A stretch of DNA of 64,000 bases, taken from contig NC_134025.1 of NCBI RefSeq assembly GCF_964204645.1, positions 21,670,001 to 21,734,000 of the forward strand, written 5' to 3'. The position numbers and the translations under genes are program-made. Positions 61,795-64,000 of this stretch are shown here, in pieces (positions within the stretch are counted from its first letter, which is position 1; each line of letters begins with the position of its first letter). Under the pieces are notes generated by a model. It searched no databases. It was not told the DNA's origin and was given only the letters and a program-made list of their open reading frames with translations. Origin of the DNA: Tubulanus polymorphus (taxonomy: Eukaryota > Nemertea > Palaeonemertea > Tubulaniformes > Tubulanidae).

Positions 61795-64000
61795 CTAAAA
61801 TGAGGATCTCGAGAATTATTACGAATTGACAATGAAACGAAGTGATTTCGTGAACCAACTAAATCCATATTGAATAAAATGCTTTTCGGATTCATTGAAA
61901 CACTTTATGCGAATAGCTTTCTTTAGATTATTCAAATCATGATATTATTTTAGTTAGTCTATTTCTTGTATTTGCCTCGGATGCTCGGAATGCACAGAGA
62001 AAATGGTTTGCAAACATCTATACCAAGAAAAAAATTATTGCCGCTTTCTATCCTCTCCACTCCGTAATCTATTCATCTAACGATGGCCCTCATGTAGTCT
62101 CAGGTGGTCTCAAGTATGTGAACATTTTTGACAACCGTTTTTATGGCGCAGTTTTGAGTGTAGGTTTTCCGTGATTCTTTCCATGATCACCAAGATAATG
62201 TGCGTTCAGGATTTATCGAATACAATATAGAATAGATTTAAGTTTAAAAATTCTAACATATACAGAATTTGAATAAACGCCAAATTCAGGCAAGTTCGAC
62301 AACAGCCACGGCTAACATGGTCGAAGGAAAAAGGATCGTCTCAGACGCAGGGGGTTCTGAAATCGAATCCTCGCATCGTGCACTCACGACACAAACGCAA
62401 AGTAGCCGCAAAGCGGCAGTAACTGGTTTTAGGTTGGCGAACGTTAGCCACGAAGACGAAACCAAACTCGAAACGTCTGCTGAATAATTTACAATCTCGG
62501 TGTCAAGTTGAGAATGAATGTTTTTCATTATGTATTATTACATCGAATTCACGATATTGTTCCTATAATCCTGCATCATCAAAATACTCTTCAGTCAGAA
62601 CCTGTTTCTGACTGAGAGGGCAATTTCAATTGACAATACTACATTGTAATACACCAATAGAAATGCTTCATCTCCAGGAGAAAATCTATGGACTCTAAAA
62701 CGAAGAGTTTTTAAGTCCCTGGTAACTACATGCTTAACTATTCAATCAAATATGATCAGCTATCACCGCAAATAAATTGATCTATTCCATCGTTTTTCTT
62801 TCTTAATTTCAGAATTATATTGACATTGGCCAAAATAAACGAAGAACATTTTTCAAACTGGAAAATACCCCATATTACATCAAAAAAGAAATCACATAAA
62901 TCTATATGGTATAATTTACAGAAACGTTTACGAGGTTATCGTCATTTCGTTCCAATAGATTACATGAAATGGAATAAAGTCGAGCAGTTTAGACTTATTT
63001 TCACTGGATAATATAGCTTAGAATGATATATCTTAATATGACTTAAAATAGACTTTTATGATAAGAATGACCAGATAAAAGCCCTTTACTTGAGTCGGGT
63101 AGGCACGAGCCCTGGATGTATTGTCGAATTGTGTAACGCCGAACAAATGCAAAAAACCATCCCATTACGATTTATTAACGATTGTGTGATGTACTAATTA
63201 ATTTATGATCGCCCTCGACTCAATTATGGGACCATATGCGATACGCCAACGTCGGATAACGGCAAAGAAAAACATGCTTGACTGGAAATAACCAATTTCG
63301 GTATAATAAGAAATTGTTATTGACGAGAGCGCATCTTTCCGGATCATAATAAGGAGAAGCCCGGGAGCTAAATGATCGAACGCGTAAAAAGAAGGACTCG
63401 GAAAAGTTGTAAACCTAATGTACGAATTCAGGGTTCGTGTCCCGAATTCACCGCGCGTGTTATACCCAGCACTTCGTCGTACGCGCGTTCAATAGAAAAC
63501 TTATTAAATCAATTCTCTCAAAACTGTGGCAGCAATAATAGGTTTATTACGTCACCGACGCGGCGAAAGCGGTCGACAATAATGCGGCTTGTTATTTAAT
63601 TTGCTGTGATGAAGATTGAATTTTGAAAGTTGTGTAAGCCACCGTCGACGCGGAACATACATACCGGGCCGCAACCGTAAATCTGTTTAACACTCTCGAA
63701 CACGTAGCAGACAAAACACGCCAGGACCGATTACGAAAATGCTTACGGATACGTTAATTTTGTTTTTCTCACTTTTTTTCTCCGCGACTACATAGGAAAT
63801 ACGATAAATGAGTGTCAAAAACGTGAGAGTTAAGCGCGGCGAAACTCATTCAGCGAACAGCGACTCGTAAAATGCGTAAAATGATGTCTAAGGTCATGGT
63901 ATCATTGAATAGATAAGACAATGCAGATGTGATAGCCCAACAAAATATTTAATTTGCCATGTAACAAATTGGGTTCTAGCATCAGAATTATGTTCGTCGT
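61795..64000. other. Upstream of the known homeobox exons; start exon not identified
   Basis: This stretch is an intron and/or upstream region of the homeobox gene. I found no minus-strand Met-starting exon with a phase-1 donor and recognisable sequence. A small hairpin is at 62690-62718. Open frames of 60-80 codons here carry no motif. Confidence 0.45.
62690..62718. repeat. Short hairpin, GGACTnTAAAAC family
   Basis: GGACTCTAAAAC and GTTTTTAAGTCC, 10 of 12 bases paired around a 5 base loop; same type as 15006 and 16487. Confidence 0.45.

Noticed and set aside
1-64000. CRISPR arrays, prokaryotic operons, rRNA genes
   Set aside because: None seen; no regularly spaced direct repeats, and all genes have spliceosomal introns.

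Overview
The window is animal nuclear DNA: compact exons with GT-AG splice sites, phase-consistent introns, canonical poly(A) signals, no operons, and AT-rich non-coding sequence full of small inverted-repeat transposons. Gene content (one DEKA-type sodium channel, Aven, PPIL4, a collagen prolyl 4-hydroxylase alpha subunit, an NWD1-type NACHT/WD40 protein, and a Prop1/unc-42 class homeobox gene) points to a bilaterian invertebrate. Intron density and repeat style suggest a lophotrochozoan (mollusc, annelid, brachiopod or similar), but the sequence alone does not fix the phylum.

Layout. 74-10998 (+): 3' two thirds of a voltage-gated sodium channel, 14 exons from the end of the domain I-II linker to the stop, with a possible long 3' UTR reaching a strong poly(A) signal near 15.46 kb. 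10999-17417: no coding gene seen, several foldback/TIR repeats. 17418-20861 (-): Aven homologue, 5 exons. 20862-21663: short head-to-head interval shared with PPIL4. 21664-28438 (+): PPIL4, 12 exons, with one U12-type intron and one GC-AG intron. 29848-36456 (-): prolyl 4-hydroxylase alpha subunit, 12 exons, complete, two GC-AG introns. 38147-45866 (-): NWD1-like protein, 6 exons, the last encoding about 1,740 residues. 45867-53526: 7.7 kb without genes. 53527-61794 (-): Prop1/unc-42-like homeobox gene, homeodomain split by a 7.66 kb intron; its N-terminal exon(s) were not found and may lie beyond the window.

The genes are functionally unrelated, as expected for animal chromosomes; the only likely shared regulation is the Aven/PPIL4 divergent promoter. 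The most unusual material is in splice-site usage (U12 intron, three GCAAGT donors) and in a rich set of foldback elements, including a ~500 bp near-palindrome in PPIL4 intron 1 and four foldbacks carrying a hammerhead-ribozyme-like CTGANGA / stem / GAAA core. I saw no convincing new molecular system beyond these.
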